Assembly (NCBI GenBank): GCA_947396885.1
Contig: OX377203.1
Coordinates: 30,817,253-30,881,252, forward strand
DNA: 64,000 bases
Direction: 5' to 3'
Source: Heligmosomoides polygyrus polygyrus
Lineage: Eukaryota; Nematoda; Chromadorea; Rhabditida; Heligmosomidae
Shown: positions 60,501-64,000 of the stretch, piece after piece
Layout of the letters: each line of letters begins with the position of its first letter
How positions within the stretch are numbered: the first letter of the stretch is position 1
Made by a program: the position numbers and the translations under genes
The notes under the pieces: generated by a model
Seen by the model: the letters and a program-made list of their open reading frames with translations, nothing else
Told to the model about the DNA's origin: nothing
Databases searched by the model: none

Positions 60501-60921
60501 TGCCTGCTCGAGAGTAGCTGTGTAGTTCGCGTACGCTGCAAACACTTTTCCCTTGTCCGCTTCCACTTGTTCGAATCCCTTGTCCATCTTTAAAAAACGC
60601 AATCACCTCGTGGACGCCTTACTTCTGATTACTCACCTTCTTGTTAGTCCGCTTTAGGATACCCAGTATCTCATCAGATCCATCACTGAGAGACGGGAGC
60701 ACGGCGTCAATGGATTTCTAGAAAAAGCAAGTATTTAGCCCATCGTTTCATATTTCGCACGAATCTTCTCGATAATTATCAAGAAAATTGCTTACGAGAG
60801 CATCGAGGCCGAGTTTCTTTTTTAGGGCGTTCGTTAGTTTACTCATTAATTTCGTTACTTTTTTAATGCCCTTCCTTGTACTGGCGATGCTTTGAATAAT
60901 CTGAATCAAGTCAATTCTGTA
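27135..60921 (-). CDS. prominin-like pentaspan membrane protein gene (exons joined; 5' end off window)
   Basis: Umbrella for a multi-exon host gene. Exons, in coding order: 60921-60796, 60717-60637, 60587-60504, 60429-60361, 58898-58817, 57028-56931, 56873-56710, 52038-51908, 51196-51135, 51068-50971, 47713-47609, 47542-47491, 47388-47339, 47295-, 30150-30111, 29569-29437, 27538-27135. Adjacent exons have canonical or near-canonical splice sites and matching phase wherever I could pair them. Architecture: helical ectodomain, TM3, short basic loop, TM4, ectodomain with a Cys-Arg-Asn block, TM5 and cytoplasmic tail, as in prominins, which shape cholesterol-rich plasma-membrane protrusions. Several linking exons are missing and N-terminal TM1/TM2 are outside the window. 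The membership of the more distant exon clusters in one gene is inferred. Confidence 0.55.
27539..29436. other. intron-like stretch of the host gene
   Basis: Nearly 1.9 kb between two exons. A minus frame at 28540-28383 (SVSRVLNPVDNVRRERLLKY) is protein-like and preceded by CTCTTCAG, but has no convincing donor; it may be an extra or alternative exon or a transposon relic. Confidence 0.35.
29437..29569 (-). CDS. TM5 C-terminal half exon, prominin-like gene
   Basis: 133 nt. Acceptor ...CGTACAACAG, donor GAGAAG|GTAGGT. Reads VLPVFCVIGSSAIYHAFF, a membrane segment, then NTERFLHKCAESTKDVHAR and RKRREEK, a basic cytoplasmic start. Joined to exon 30150-30111 it gives WNAMAFLGWA directly followed by VLPVFCVIGSS, close to the family pattern WNALWFGxGWxxxLLIPxIIFAVKLAK. 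Confidence 0.65.
30111..30150 (-). CDS. TM5 N-terminal half micro-exon, prominin-like gene
   Basis: A 40-nt exon with acceptor TTGTCATCAG and donor GC|GTACGC, coding YHMWNAMAFLGW. The preceding intron (30151-30196, 46 nt) has a good GTAAGTG donor. Phase fits the exon at 29569-29437. A longer readthrough frame also exists, so the exact donor is inferred from the family pattern. Confidence 0.55.
30383..30560. repeat. short-word array of CCGAATCATCC / GATTCGGAT
   Basis: Dense direct and inverted copies of TCCGAATCATCCAAT and GATTCGGATA. It may be one end of another word-rich hAT-like element; no second end was found. Confidence 0.6.
30607..31989. mobile_element. hAT-like non-autonomous element 1, perfect 8-bp TSD
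   Basis: Starts CAGGGGTGTGCGTTAAA and ends with the reverse complement (…TTTAACGCACACCCCTG). It is flanked on both sides by ATCTCAAC (30599-30606 and 31990-31997). 1383 bp, no transposase. Subterminal zones are packed with GTTAAA, GGTAAATTCG and TTTAACG words. An 8-bp duplication plus a CAGGG terminus is diagnostic of hAT. Confidence 0.9.
31998..33340. other. G-tract-rich stretch without genes
   Basis: Contains runs of G (about 32256-32274, 32964-32985, 33233-33262) and no recognisable coding sequence. Confidence 0.6.
33225..33292 (+). repeat. G-quadruplex-capable G-rich block
   Basis: AGGGGGTTGGGGGGGGAGG followed by GGGGTGGGCGGCCAGGGGGCGGG: more than four G-tracts within 60 bp on the plus strand. 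Confidence 0.75.
33341..33868 (+). pseudogene. Penelope GIY-YIG relic, left half of split element
   Basis: HCTQCKEEYIVETGRALWVR (33440-33500) matches CIRCNEEYIGETGRPLWVR of the copy at 3380, with shifts. It continues with NRKEEHVALTQELIPFADLLG and the downstream untranslated block as far as CCTTCATAAG, where it breaks off. The terminal block resumes at 39892. Confidence 0.8.
34298..37110 (-). CDS. CR1-like LINE ORF2: endonuclease-reverse transcriptase
   Basis: A single frame of over 920 residues. N-terminal apurinic-type endonuclease: VLANIRSVVKN, VILTETWLNQN (catalytic Glu), LTGDFNFPEISW and LGSSDHAAIRF (His). Reverse transcriptase: motif A VVYFDFSKAFDRVSHNKLL, motif B ISGVPQGGVLSPILFNIY, motif C CAFADDLKIYK, then the thumb and a C-terminal region. 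The first residues lie upstream of any ATG, in the -1 frame relative to ORF1 and overlapping its last codons, so ORF2 probably depends on reinitiation or readthrough. All catalytic residues are present, suggesting recent activity. Confidence 0.92.
37111..37965 (-). CDS. CR1-like LINE ORF1: RNA-binding chaperone-like protein
   Basis: 284 residues from ATG 37965. After a basic N-terminus (QGRRGKKHRMDF), a leucine/glutamine-rich coiled coil covers roughly residues 50-120 (NMVRTRNTQLESEVHSLRSQ), then ERRRSIVVIGVKE starts an RRM-like fold typical of LINE ORF1 proteins. The C-terminus is charged. No zinc knuckle seen. Likely forms trimers and coats the LINE RNA; function inferred from class. Confidence 0.8.
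   Translation of the reverse strand: MDTPVVPKPIQGRRGKKHRMDFSSPANDDDLTRAIDLIIADQSLPPHLKAAMGCMLELKDQLTAVVARNKELVEENNMVRTRNTQLESEVHSLRSQIGVLKQALSQQNHSQVSSQDSPMSSGDSAEDIERRRSIVVIGVKECSAPVSSARVVHDTNCIRLILDFLSIECRPVAIYRMGRPVPGKARLLKVVFPASYFAMLTLKRAPHLRFFSEKGVFIRPSLTKLERDRLKVERLSRTQNHSSPSELVRNQQISSDPMNNSGTLMNSRVSLSHSNEFTHIAENA
38336..39590. other. interior of hAT-like element 2, no gene
   Basis: AT-rich; contains the extra GC-rich terminus copy at 38450-38510 and no coding sequence. Confidence 0.5.
39892..40200 (+). mobile_element. Penelope 3' terminal block, right half of split element
   Basis: AATTAGTTGGGCTGTCTCTC... through CTTGAAACAGTTCTTGGACG and CCAGGCTCTGAAGAAAGCGG parallels 3790-3960. It completes the relic at 33341-33868. 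Confidence 0.8.
40018..40042 (+). ncRNA. hammerhead-like motif (copy 4, decayed)
   Basis: CTGAAGAAAGCGGTTACGCCAAAAC: one stem II base pair and the G of GAAA are lost. Stem III, in contrast, is clear (CAAT, loop CGAATAA, ATTG). Confidence 0.35.
40201..41278. other. no protein gene; tRNA-like fragment near 41095-41175
   Basis: On the minus strand, GGTAGCGCAATGGTGTAAC and a later GGTCGCTAGATCTAGACC resemble decayed A and B boxes. The 116-residue plus frame at 40680-41030 has no recognised domain. Confidence 0.4.
41279..42462 (-). mobile_element. mariner with perfect TIRs, dead transposase
   Basis: TTAGGTTGTCCGGAAAGTTC followed by TCAGCGTTT at both ends (29 bp, identical), flanked by TA. 1184 bp. 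The perfect ends against a broken gene suggest it was mobilised in trans or decayed internally after insertion. Confidence 0.9.
41330..42374 (-). pseudogene. mariner transposase relic
   Basis: Three minus frames in order: 42374-42177 (VRKWFSKFRTGDFSLE), 42141-41809 (FVPHELSERQKL, ITFDEKWIPCGN with the first Asp) and 41779-41330 (LSHDNARPHVSQ, YSSDLSPTDYHLF). All three catalytic aspartates survive, but frameshifts separate the segments. A C13-14 run near 42270 coincides with the first break. It is a different mariner subgroup from the intact element. Confidence 0.85.
42463..43515. other. no supported gene
   Basis: Short unrelated open frames only; nothing recognised. Confidence 0.4.
43516..43651. 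mobile_element. 135-bp foldback MITE
   Basis: GGGCCAGGTTCATCAACCGC at the left faces GCGGTTGACGAATCTGGCTC at the right. Pairing continues inward through GGCGAAAATACC/GGTATTTTCACC, so almost the whole element is a hairpin. Confidence 0.75.
43652..44469. other. no supported gene
   Basis: Nothing recognised between the MITE and the foldback arm. Confidence 0.4.
44893..45160 (-). pseudogene. mariner fragment, 3' part of transposase
   Basis: Begins at a TA with TTAGGTTGTTGCAGTAG (a TIR). The minus frame reads PTDYHLFLSLSNAMQGKTF and ESKPEKFYADGVG, the conserved C-terminal part of a mariner transposase. The other end was not found. Confidence 0.75.
45486..45525. repeat. perfect 18-bp hairpin
   Basis: AAAGTAATCAACCGACAA, loop TGCG, then the exact reverse complement. 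Confidence 0.95.
46545..46683 (-). CDS. candidate host exon
   Basis: Minus frame ATAWPEQVRKNSVTWGALK, then SVQETKEDEEHSAASATQS, a charged, protein-like composition after an acceptor GTTAACGTAG and ending near a possible GTATGA donor. It may belong to the prominin-like gene or another. A second minus frame further on (46545-46370, QAAAQGVPKVVKGLSFATIR) is also protein-like but out of phase. Confidence 0.3.
46835..46878 (-). CDS. candidate 44-nt host exon
   Basis: Acceptor TTTTTCATCAG and donor GAA|GTGAGT enclose DTGFGAITLIISQV, a hydrophobic peptide. Splice sites are good; coding status is inferred. Confidence 0.3.
47179..47388 (-). CDS. prominin-like gene, ectodomain exons (late)
   Basis: Exon 47388-47339 (RQQWLRRTTFVTASNS) is entered in phase from 47542-47491 and is separated by a 43-nt intron (GTGATA...CGCAG) from 47295- (TASLQFSEGFHATQAIDTA, then VCLGKLAVF). 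The last frame reaches a TAG at 47179-47181, so either a donor lies inside it or the gene is truncated here. A conserved xATxxxDTAVxxxL pattern resembles the end of the prominin third extracellular loop. Confidence 0.45.
47491..47713 (-). CDS. prominin-like gene, ectodomain exons (middle)
   Basis: Two exons: 47713-47609 (acceptor TTTTTTTTTCAG, donor GAC|GTAAGC; FSMSRRYDMAREVQNFHVD then PTTLAQMEANTREVD) and 47542-47491 (acceptor TGTTTCCAG, donor ACAC|GTAAGT; NHASRFEKAVVTNRKET). The 66-nt intron between them also happens to be open, which hides the splice. Length, helical character and the YDM/YDL-type block match the prominin extracellular loop between TM4 and TM5. Confidence 0.65.
47778..50446. 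mobile_element. hAT-like element 3, perfect 8-bp TSD
   Basis: Ends TATACCTTTGTCC / (minus) TGTACCTTTGCCC, flanked by TTCCCTAC (47770-47777 and 50447-50454). 2669 bp. Subterminal zones are arrays of TTCGAAT/GATCGAAT words. No transposase. It contains a tRNA-armed foldback. It lies in an intron of the prominin-like gene. Confidence 0.88.
48985..50098. mobile_element. foldback with tRNA-like arms (family 3) inside hAT-like element 3
   Basis: Inverted arms of about 260-290 bp: outer block CAAGGGAAGTGTCTGAAGCG ... AGTCATATAGGGAGAATC mirrors 50000-50095. The inner ends are tRNA-like: left (plus) CGCAGCGCAGTGGATAGG and GAGGGTTCAATTCTCC, right (minus) GGAGAGCAGTGAATAGAG and CCGGTTCGATTCTCC. The centre has a (TTTA)n run at 49320-49345. 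Arms are about 70-75% alike by eye. Confidence 0.75.
50553..50791 (-). CDS. candidate 3' exon following the Cys-Arg-Asn exon
   Basis: Acceptor GTAGCTACAG, in phase with 51068-50971 if the GTATGT donor is used. Reads SLLKFPISIRNCHSS, later RRFEESRDNRNHRVPFGED and SGSEIDRDVLSRNYSYEQ, stop at 50553. Another acceptor (CTCCATCAG) opens a different protein-like frame, so the reading is uncertain. If real it would give an alternative, shorter end to the gene. Confidence 0.35.
50971..51196 (-). CDS. prominin-like gene, ectodomain exons with Cys block
   Basis: Exons 51196-51135 (62 nt, AVPNLHYTTSFGSQQIVYSL) and 51068-50971 (98 nt, HDILYKCRNDYPFFDAVNGS then YLMAEKELSTVGL) are joined by a 66-nt intron with GTAAGATC and CTATTTCAG. 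Phases match exactly. The D(I/V)xxKCRNxxxxxxA block resembles YSDCKKNRGTYGTLHL of prominins just after TM4. Confidence 0.65.
51908..52038 (-). CDS. prominin-like gene, ectodomain exon after TM4
   Basis: 131 nt, acceptor CTTGATTTCAG, donor AACAAG|GTTAGT. Reads RGCPAKGYRKSSLTDHPLG then SDFDHVLIVPSNGVGFFMW. Ends in phase 0, matching the start of 51196-51135. The plus-strand open frame over it (51722-52042) is taken as its shadow because only the minus reading has good splice sites and a neighbour in phase. Confidence 0.55.
52220..52660. mobile_element. inverted pair of tRNA-headed SINEs (family 1)
   Basis: A near-perfect palindrome of about 430 bp centred near 52445 (TATATCAGAGATATCAGAGATATATC). 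The plus copy has GGTGGTGTAAAGGCGTAGAG (A box) and GTGCGGGTTCGAGTCCCGC (B box with a perfect T-stem), then GTTTTGATCGCAACAAAAC. The minus copy differs at only a few bases. Confidence 0.85.
52661..53699. other. intronic, no supported gene
   Basis: Short open frames only; no domain, RNA or repeat identified. Confidence 0.4.
53810..55077. mobile_element. PIF/Harbinger-like non-autonomous element
   Basis: Ends GGCCTATGGTATACTCCCG in inverted orientation, flanked by TAA (53807-53809, 55078-55080). A 3-bp TAA/TTA duplication and a GG terminus are typical of PIF/Harbinger. 1268 bp; subterminal GC-rich palindromes (GGCTCGCGA-6 nt-TCGCGAGCC near 53866) and a 175-bp tandem repeat in the centre. No transposase. 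Confidence 0.8.
54264..54700. repeat. 175-bp tandem repeat, about 2.5 units
   Basis: AAAATGCAAGAATCGGCACA recurs at about 54267, 54442 and 54617 with nearly identical intervening sequence (GAAAATCATCTCATCCGAAA, GCCGGACATGTCAGCAGAAC). The overlapping open frames are repeats of one another. Confidence 0.95.
55543..55560 (+). repeat. poly-G tract
   Basis: Run of 18 G at the 3' limit of the LINE fragment. Confidence 0.9.
55800..56380 (+). pseudogene. mariner transposase fragment
   Basis: DEKYVFYLNPAKQRVWVRPG (first Asp block) at 55801, then LLLDNAAPHRAKVTTDKL (56047, second Asp) and LGYVRMLHPPYSPDTSHAT (third Asp) in shifting frames. No TIRs identified. A different mariner lineage from the others. 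Confidence 0.75.
56516..56605 (-). CDS. candidate hydrophobic exon after TM4
   Basis: Two readings share the donor CTTCAG|GTATGC: DFAFLSLLLPCLSVWVC, entered from GCATTCCAG (56594) in phase with exon 56873-56710; or MHSRFCFLVAFVAMFVCMG from an ATG at 56605, signal-peptide-like. The first is favoured if TM4 splices out at GACG|GTAGTG; otherwise the gene or isoform ends at the TAG at 56699-56701. Confidence 0.4.
56710..57028 (-). CDS. prominin-like gene, TM3 and TM4 exons
   Basis: Exon 57028-56931 (acceptor TTCGCTTCAG, donor AAG|GTAATA) reads SSHRISSLLGYTVLIPIML then LALSLLGLAGIMG: TM3. Exon 56873-56710 (acceptor ACTTTCCAG) reads WRFYTGSDRFDSRLSRRGAT, a short polar loop, then ANVASSVLASAGYVALLLGS and LLCFMTASVVFFFD: TM4. 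The intron is 57 nt and phase 2 at the joint. The order TM-short loop-RRGxxxN-TM is the prominin TM3/TM4 pattern (RRGCxSNTGxxFLMAGVGF). This is the strongest host-gene evidence in the window. Confidence 0.75.
57103..58702 (+). mobile_element. Tc3-like transposon with paired terminal sites
   Basis: 1600 bp flanked by TA (57101-57102 and 58703-58704). Outer ends CACTGCGACCRGAAAGTATA followed by GGGACAC. A second copy, GACCAGAAAGTATAGGGACAC, lies at 57292 and, inverted, ends at 58513. Outer-end-to-inner-site distance is 211 bp on both sides although the DNA between differs. Sits in the 57029-58816 intron of the prominin-like gene. Confidence 0.9.
57415..58445 (+). pseudogene. Tc3-like DDE transposase, broken N-terminal half
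   Basis: N-terminal paired-like helix-turn-helix: LSIEEQAQIKALRDAGLSIR and QISTQLGRSTNVISKFL (57418-57530). A TGA at 57610 and a TAA near 57679 interrupt it, followed by a frameshift around 57750 (THKRNRLEFVSRNKRRLW). The catalytic part is open from 57873: IFSDEKRFNLDGPDG (first Asp), VVQQDNAPKHAS (second Asp) and ACSPDMNPMENIWG (Glu of DD34E). It ends at 58443. The catalytic core is intact, but full-length protein cannot be made. Confidence 0.88.
58817..58898 (-). CDS. prominin-like gene, exon before TM3
   Basis: 82 nt, acceptor AATTTTTTTCACAG, donor TTA|GTAGATG. Reads SSAIRKCREGVEGSNVKHLD then SIIVRIL, ending phase 0 to match exon 57028-56931. Cys and charged residues fit the end of the extracellular loop before TM3. 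The plus-strand 166-residue frame overlapping it is regarded as chance. Confidence 0.6.
58899..60360. other. intron with MITE-like ends
   Basis: A block GGTGAATCCGGCCCCTGAACT at about 59799 and GAGGCCGGGTTTATGAACGA at about 60089 face each other as imperfect inverted ends of a roughly 300-bp MITE related to the insertion end at 6280-6305. A minus frame at 59640-59500 (SKPTSMGLPHWKSERWS) is protein-like but has no good splice sites. Confidence 0.45.
60361..60921 (-). CDS. prominin-like gene, four ectodomain exons
   Basis: Exons 60921-60796 (126 nt; YRIDLIQIIQSIASTRKGIK then LMSKLTNALKKKLGLDAL), 60717-60637 (81 nt; KSIDAVLPSLSDGSDEILG), 60587-60504 (84 nt; MDKGFEQVEADKGKVFAAY then NYTATLEQ) and 60429-60361 (69 nt; VVAFARLSTIRTQKQF). 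All are phase 0 and multiples of three, with introns of 78, 49 and 74 nt. Donors are GTAAGC, GTGAGT, GCAACT and GTAAGC; the third intron would be a rare GC-AG. Long amphipathic helices and an NYT glycosylation site fit an extracellular helical domain. No overlap with any transposon frame. Confidence 0.72.
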
Positions 60922-61455
60922 CTGGAAATGAGGGCAACGTGGACTACTTGAGACCTTGAACGCATGCATTATCTGCGAAAATTGTAACACCACTCAATTT
61001 TTAAAATTATACAAGCGTGCTCTGAAAACGCTAGTTTGCCTTCGGGAGATCTTGCAGATGAATCAAAGAACTGAATTGAAGAAAGTAGATGTAGGAATCA
61101 TGGGCGATAAAGCGACATGGTGCTTGAATGAGGGCGTGCAGGTAGCAGTAAAGAGGAAGAATGACTCTTACGAGTGCTTGCAGTGACCGCAATCTTCCAG
61201 ACATCTAACGGCATACGAGAATCTCGTCAGGCAATGACAGCCGTAAAGGTAGGAAACGAATGCGAAGGTAGAGCATGCACGAGAAGCTCGAGAGAACACA
61301 CATGGAAGGCCTGCCCATTTGGTTGGGACAAAACACCAGTTCAAACACGGTGCTAAGGTGGTGAAGTCATTCAAACCAAGTGAGAGTGGTGGACAACACT
61401 AGGCGACAGTCATGGACAGGAGATTCCCTTGCATGGACTAGTATGATACCTTCTA
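60922..61455. other. intron or unknown; protein-like plus frame
   Basis: The plus frame 60956-61186 ends KVDVGIMGDKATWCLNEGV and is followed by further charged frames. It may be a transposon or pseudogene relic; unassigned. Confidence 0.3.
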
Positions 61456-63546
61456 ATAGCTCATTGCATAAGAAACGGCCGATTTTGCTAGCGTCAATTT
61501 CTGGTTTTCTTGGCTACATATGTTGCCGTTTCCGGCATTGTAGAAAGTTTCTTGGAGCCCAGAATCTCCGCTTTCTTATCATTTATTGCTTTTGTGACAC
61601 AATTGCCTCTTGTCGAGATTTTCGCGTCGTGTTTACAGTATTAAGCAACGTGATATTCGGGTGCTCTATTTATACCATTTTCTCGTCGAATTAGACACTT
61701 TTCAAATCAAATTGGACACTATTCTAAGCTGGTCTATAAACTTTGAAATCAAATTGAACGTCTTCCAAATCGAGACGAACTTCCTGCGGGTTAAACTACA
61801 GATTCTTCAAGAAGTAAGAATATTTTTTTTTGTTCAAGAAAAACCCAGAATAACTTTTTTTAAATTTTTTACTTTAACTGCCAAATGAGAAATAATTTTA
61901 TAATCTTTTTGAAAAAATAATAAATTAAATTTCATGTTAAGTAGCAGCAAGGCGGCAATCGTGTCCTGCATCAAAAGACCGGATCGCGCCTCGTGCACTC
62001 AAAAAGCTCCCGCAACGTGTAGTTCACTGTTAATGTAAATCCTGCTTACATGTAGCACGAAAGTTAGGATATGTGTGTTTTTTACAATTGCTCGTGTTGC
62101 ACCGCTTGCAGGTGTAAAACTGGATGCAAACAAAGATTTTGCTATCAATCGAATGAAAATCGCGGAAATTCGGATGGGGCATGGACCAATCTCTTCTTTT
62201 AAAACATAAAACGGCCGCCTTTCTTCTCTTCAAAACAAGCTTAAATTCATTGTTTTTTCTCAAAAATAAAATTTTTATAAAGTTTCAAACTACGTGTTCT
62301 CTTATTGGGAAGAGCAAATTAAAATTTCAAAGAAAGATATACTAAAATTTTCCTTGAAGAAAAAATTATTCTAACATTTTTGGAGAGTCTCTAGTTTAAT
62401 GTAGAAGAAGTTTATTTCGATTTGGAAGACTTCACCTTGATTTGAAAAGTCTTAGGTTAGCTTAGGAGAGTTCCAATTTGACGTGAAAGTGTCCAATTCG
62501 AGGTGAAAATGGTATATCTGAATGGAAATGTGGACGCAACGCCGCCGCAGCTCGTAGCATCAGCGCTGCATTTGGGGAAGATTTCGCTAAGGAACGCGCA
62601 ATTCGCCACTGATTGGAAAGATCTCGATCTGAAGATGAAGGTCTCGAAGGTGAACACCGAGGTAGGCCGCCATCACTCCTTAACGACGACCAACTCAAAG
62701 CCACAGTGGAAGCGGATCCGCGCCAATCTGTGAGGGAGCTGGTACAGCATTTCGACGTCGACGGCAGCACTCTCAGCGGCCACTTAAAAGCGTTCGGAAA
62801 AGGGAAGAAATTGGATGAATGGATTCCGCACGAACTGACCGCCGGGCAGATGCTTTAGCGCCACGACACCTGGGTTTCGTTAAGGCTGCGCAATTTAAGG
62901 AAGCATTTTTGGGAAGGATTGTGATATGCGACAAAAAATGAATCCTTTATGACAATCGTCGTCGCTTTGCGCAATGGCTGGACAAGAATGAGAGTCTCAA
63001 GGAGATGCTGAAACCAAGTCTCCATCCAAAGAAGACCGCGTCACCGTATGGCGGACAATGACTGGTTCTTATAACAATTTCTTGAAGACTGGAGAGACTG
63101 TCACAGCGGAAAAAGTTGATTGAAAACAGCCGGCTTTGGTCAACTGAAGAGGCCAAATCCTGCTGCATGACAACGCGCTTCCGCACACCTCAAACATTGT
63201 TATTCAGAAACTGGATGAATTGGGACTCGAATCTCTGCCACATCCAGCACATTCACCAGATCTGTCTCCTACCGACTATCATTTTCAAGCATTTAGATCG
63301 CCATGTGAAGGACTAAAAATTCAGCAGACAAGATGATGTCGAAAATGACTTCTTATGTTTTATTAATTCTCGTAGTTCTGATTTTTACAAATATGGGATG
63401 TCTATTGTCGCTTTCGGAATAATGCATTATGTAATTGTAATGGGGCGTATGAATAAAATATCGATGAATAAAATTGCTTCCAAGCAAAGTTATGATCTGT
63501 CAAAGTTTTCAGTCAAATCCGGCCATTTCATATGCAACGAGCTGAT
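61456..63546 (+). mobile_element. mariner copy split by a foldback
   Basis: Ends (left ATAGCTCATTGCATAAGAAA, right minus ATCAGCTCGTTGCATATGAAA) match the copy at 24721-26793. After removing 61675-62512 it is about 1.25 kb. The transposase is decayed: VEADPRQSVRELVQHFDVDG and WIPHELTAGQM in frame at 62710-62850, then shifts, LHDNALPHTSN near 63163 and AHSPDLSPTDYHFQ near 63250. Confidence 0.8.
61675..62512. mobile_element. 838-bp foldback element with TATA duplication
   Basis: Ends CCATTTTCTCGTCGAATTAG / (minus) CCATTTTCACCTCGAATTGG, then GACACTTT on both sides, flanked by TATA (61671-61674, 62513-62516). Inverted similarity extends about 150-190 bp inward with repeated CAAATCAAATTGGA-like words. 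No coding. Superfamily unassigned. Confidence 0.75.
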
Positions 63547-63627
63547 GGAAGCAACTGATGGCTAAATCCATCCTGAGCCTATCAGGAGTTTGCCAAACAT
63601 TGCGTAGTGTCACATTGCTCAACAAGA
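63547..63627. other. short unassigned gap
   Basis: No feature recognised. Confidence 0.4.
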
Positions 63628-64000
63628 TTACAGGGTGTCCACATAAAGTGTTACGGGCTACAAAAAGTTCCTTTACGGAAATTTTTTGCTTTTTGTGATC
63701 TGCTGTAGTGTCATTTGTTTTATCCATATCTTTTAGTCCACCTATGTTCAGTCTTGTTCACCGTTTCTAGGTAAACATGGCTTCGTTTGAGGATGGTTCA
63801 GCGGTAGTCGCCATGGTCAAATGCGGGTCGTCCGTTTCCTAAATTACAAAGATGCTCAAACTGCATCGGGTGCAAGTACATACACCGTGTCATCAAAGGT
63901 TTCGGAGAGACCGAAGGAATGGTAAAATCGTTCGAGAGGAAGACTATGACGAAGTGTTAGGCCTTCTGCCCTTCGAAAGGCCGTCAAAGACAAACTTCAC
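63628..64000 (+). mobile_element. Tc1/mariner-type element, 5' end (cut by window edge)
   Basis: Begins TACAGGGTGTCCACATAAAG, a terminus type common in this superfamily. From 63778 a transposase-like start follows: VVAMVKCGSSVS, then in another frame KLHRVQVHRVIKGFGETEG, the helix-turn-helix consensus. Already frameshifted before the window ends. Confidence 0.6.

Overview
This 64 kb window looks like repeat-rich nuclear DNA from a parasitic nematode, most likely a strongylid/hookworm-like species. That is an inference from three things: a cecropia/Hsmar1-type mariner (the group that includes bandit of Ancylostoma), RTE-1-like and CR1-like LINEs together with GIY-YIG Penelope elements, and host exons split by 43-180 nt introns with TTTCAG-type acceptors. 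There is no prokaryotic gene organisation.

Host gene. Hidden among the transposons, all on the minus strand, is a chain of small exons between about 60.9 kb and 27.1 kb. Most are too short to show up as long ORFs. Joined by consensus splice sites in compatible phase within each cluster, they read as the C-terminal two thirds of a prominin-like pentaspan membrane protein: a helical extracellular loop (60921-60361, 58898-58817), TM3 and TM4 (57028-56710), a second extracellular loop (52038-50971, 47713-47339), TM5 (30150-29437) and a basic, then Ser/Thr-rich, cytoplasmic tail (27538-27135). The 5' part lies beyond the right edge. Introns reach about 17 kb and hold most of the mobile DNA. Further candidate exons lie at 46.9-46.5 kb and 24.2-23.0 kb. 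The family name comes from recognising the pattern, not from a search.

Layout. 0-4.0 kb: a Penelope fragment, then a Penelope element whose GIY-YIG 3' portion is present in both orientations, so it folds back on itself; its ends carry a hammerhead-like motif. 4.1-5.4 kb: an intact mariner with near-perfect TIRs and an open transposase. 5.5-8.6 kb: a decayed CR1-like LINE (minus) with a MITE inside. 8.6-9.0 kb: a copy of the 5' end of an RTE element. 10.0-11.8 kb: a decayed Ty3/gypsy pol (minus). 11.8-17.2 kb: AT-rich DNA with tRNA-like fragments and two minisatellites. 17.25-20.56 kb: a nearly full-length but frameshifted RTE. 20.6-24 kb: tRNA-headed SINE, CT-rich duplicated DNA, candidate exons. 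24.7-26.8 kb: a mariner split by a CR1-like fragment. 30.6-32.0 kb: a hAT-like element with a perfect 8-bp target duplication. 33.3-40.2 kb: a nest in which a Penelope remnant is interrupted by a GC-rich terminal-inverted-repeat element, holding a hAT-like element, holding an intact CR1-like LINE with both ORFs open. 41.3-42.5 kb: a mariner with perfect TIRs but a broken gene. 44.5-46.0 kb: a foldback built from tRNA-like arms around a mariner fragment. 47.8-50.4 kb: a third hAT-like element containing another tRNA-armed foldback. 53.7-55.6 kb: a PIF/Harbinger-like element in a LINE fragment. 57.1-58.7 kb: a Tc3-like element with four equally spaced terminal sites, nearly filling one intron of the host gene. 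61.5-63.5 kb: a mariner split by an 838-bp foldback. 63.6-64.0 kb: the start of another Tc1/mariner-type element.

How it fits together: the only clear host function is the membrane protein. Everything else is layered insertion, and target duplications and internal breaks allow relative dating. The intact mariner and the intact CR1-like LINE are the youngest coding elements.
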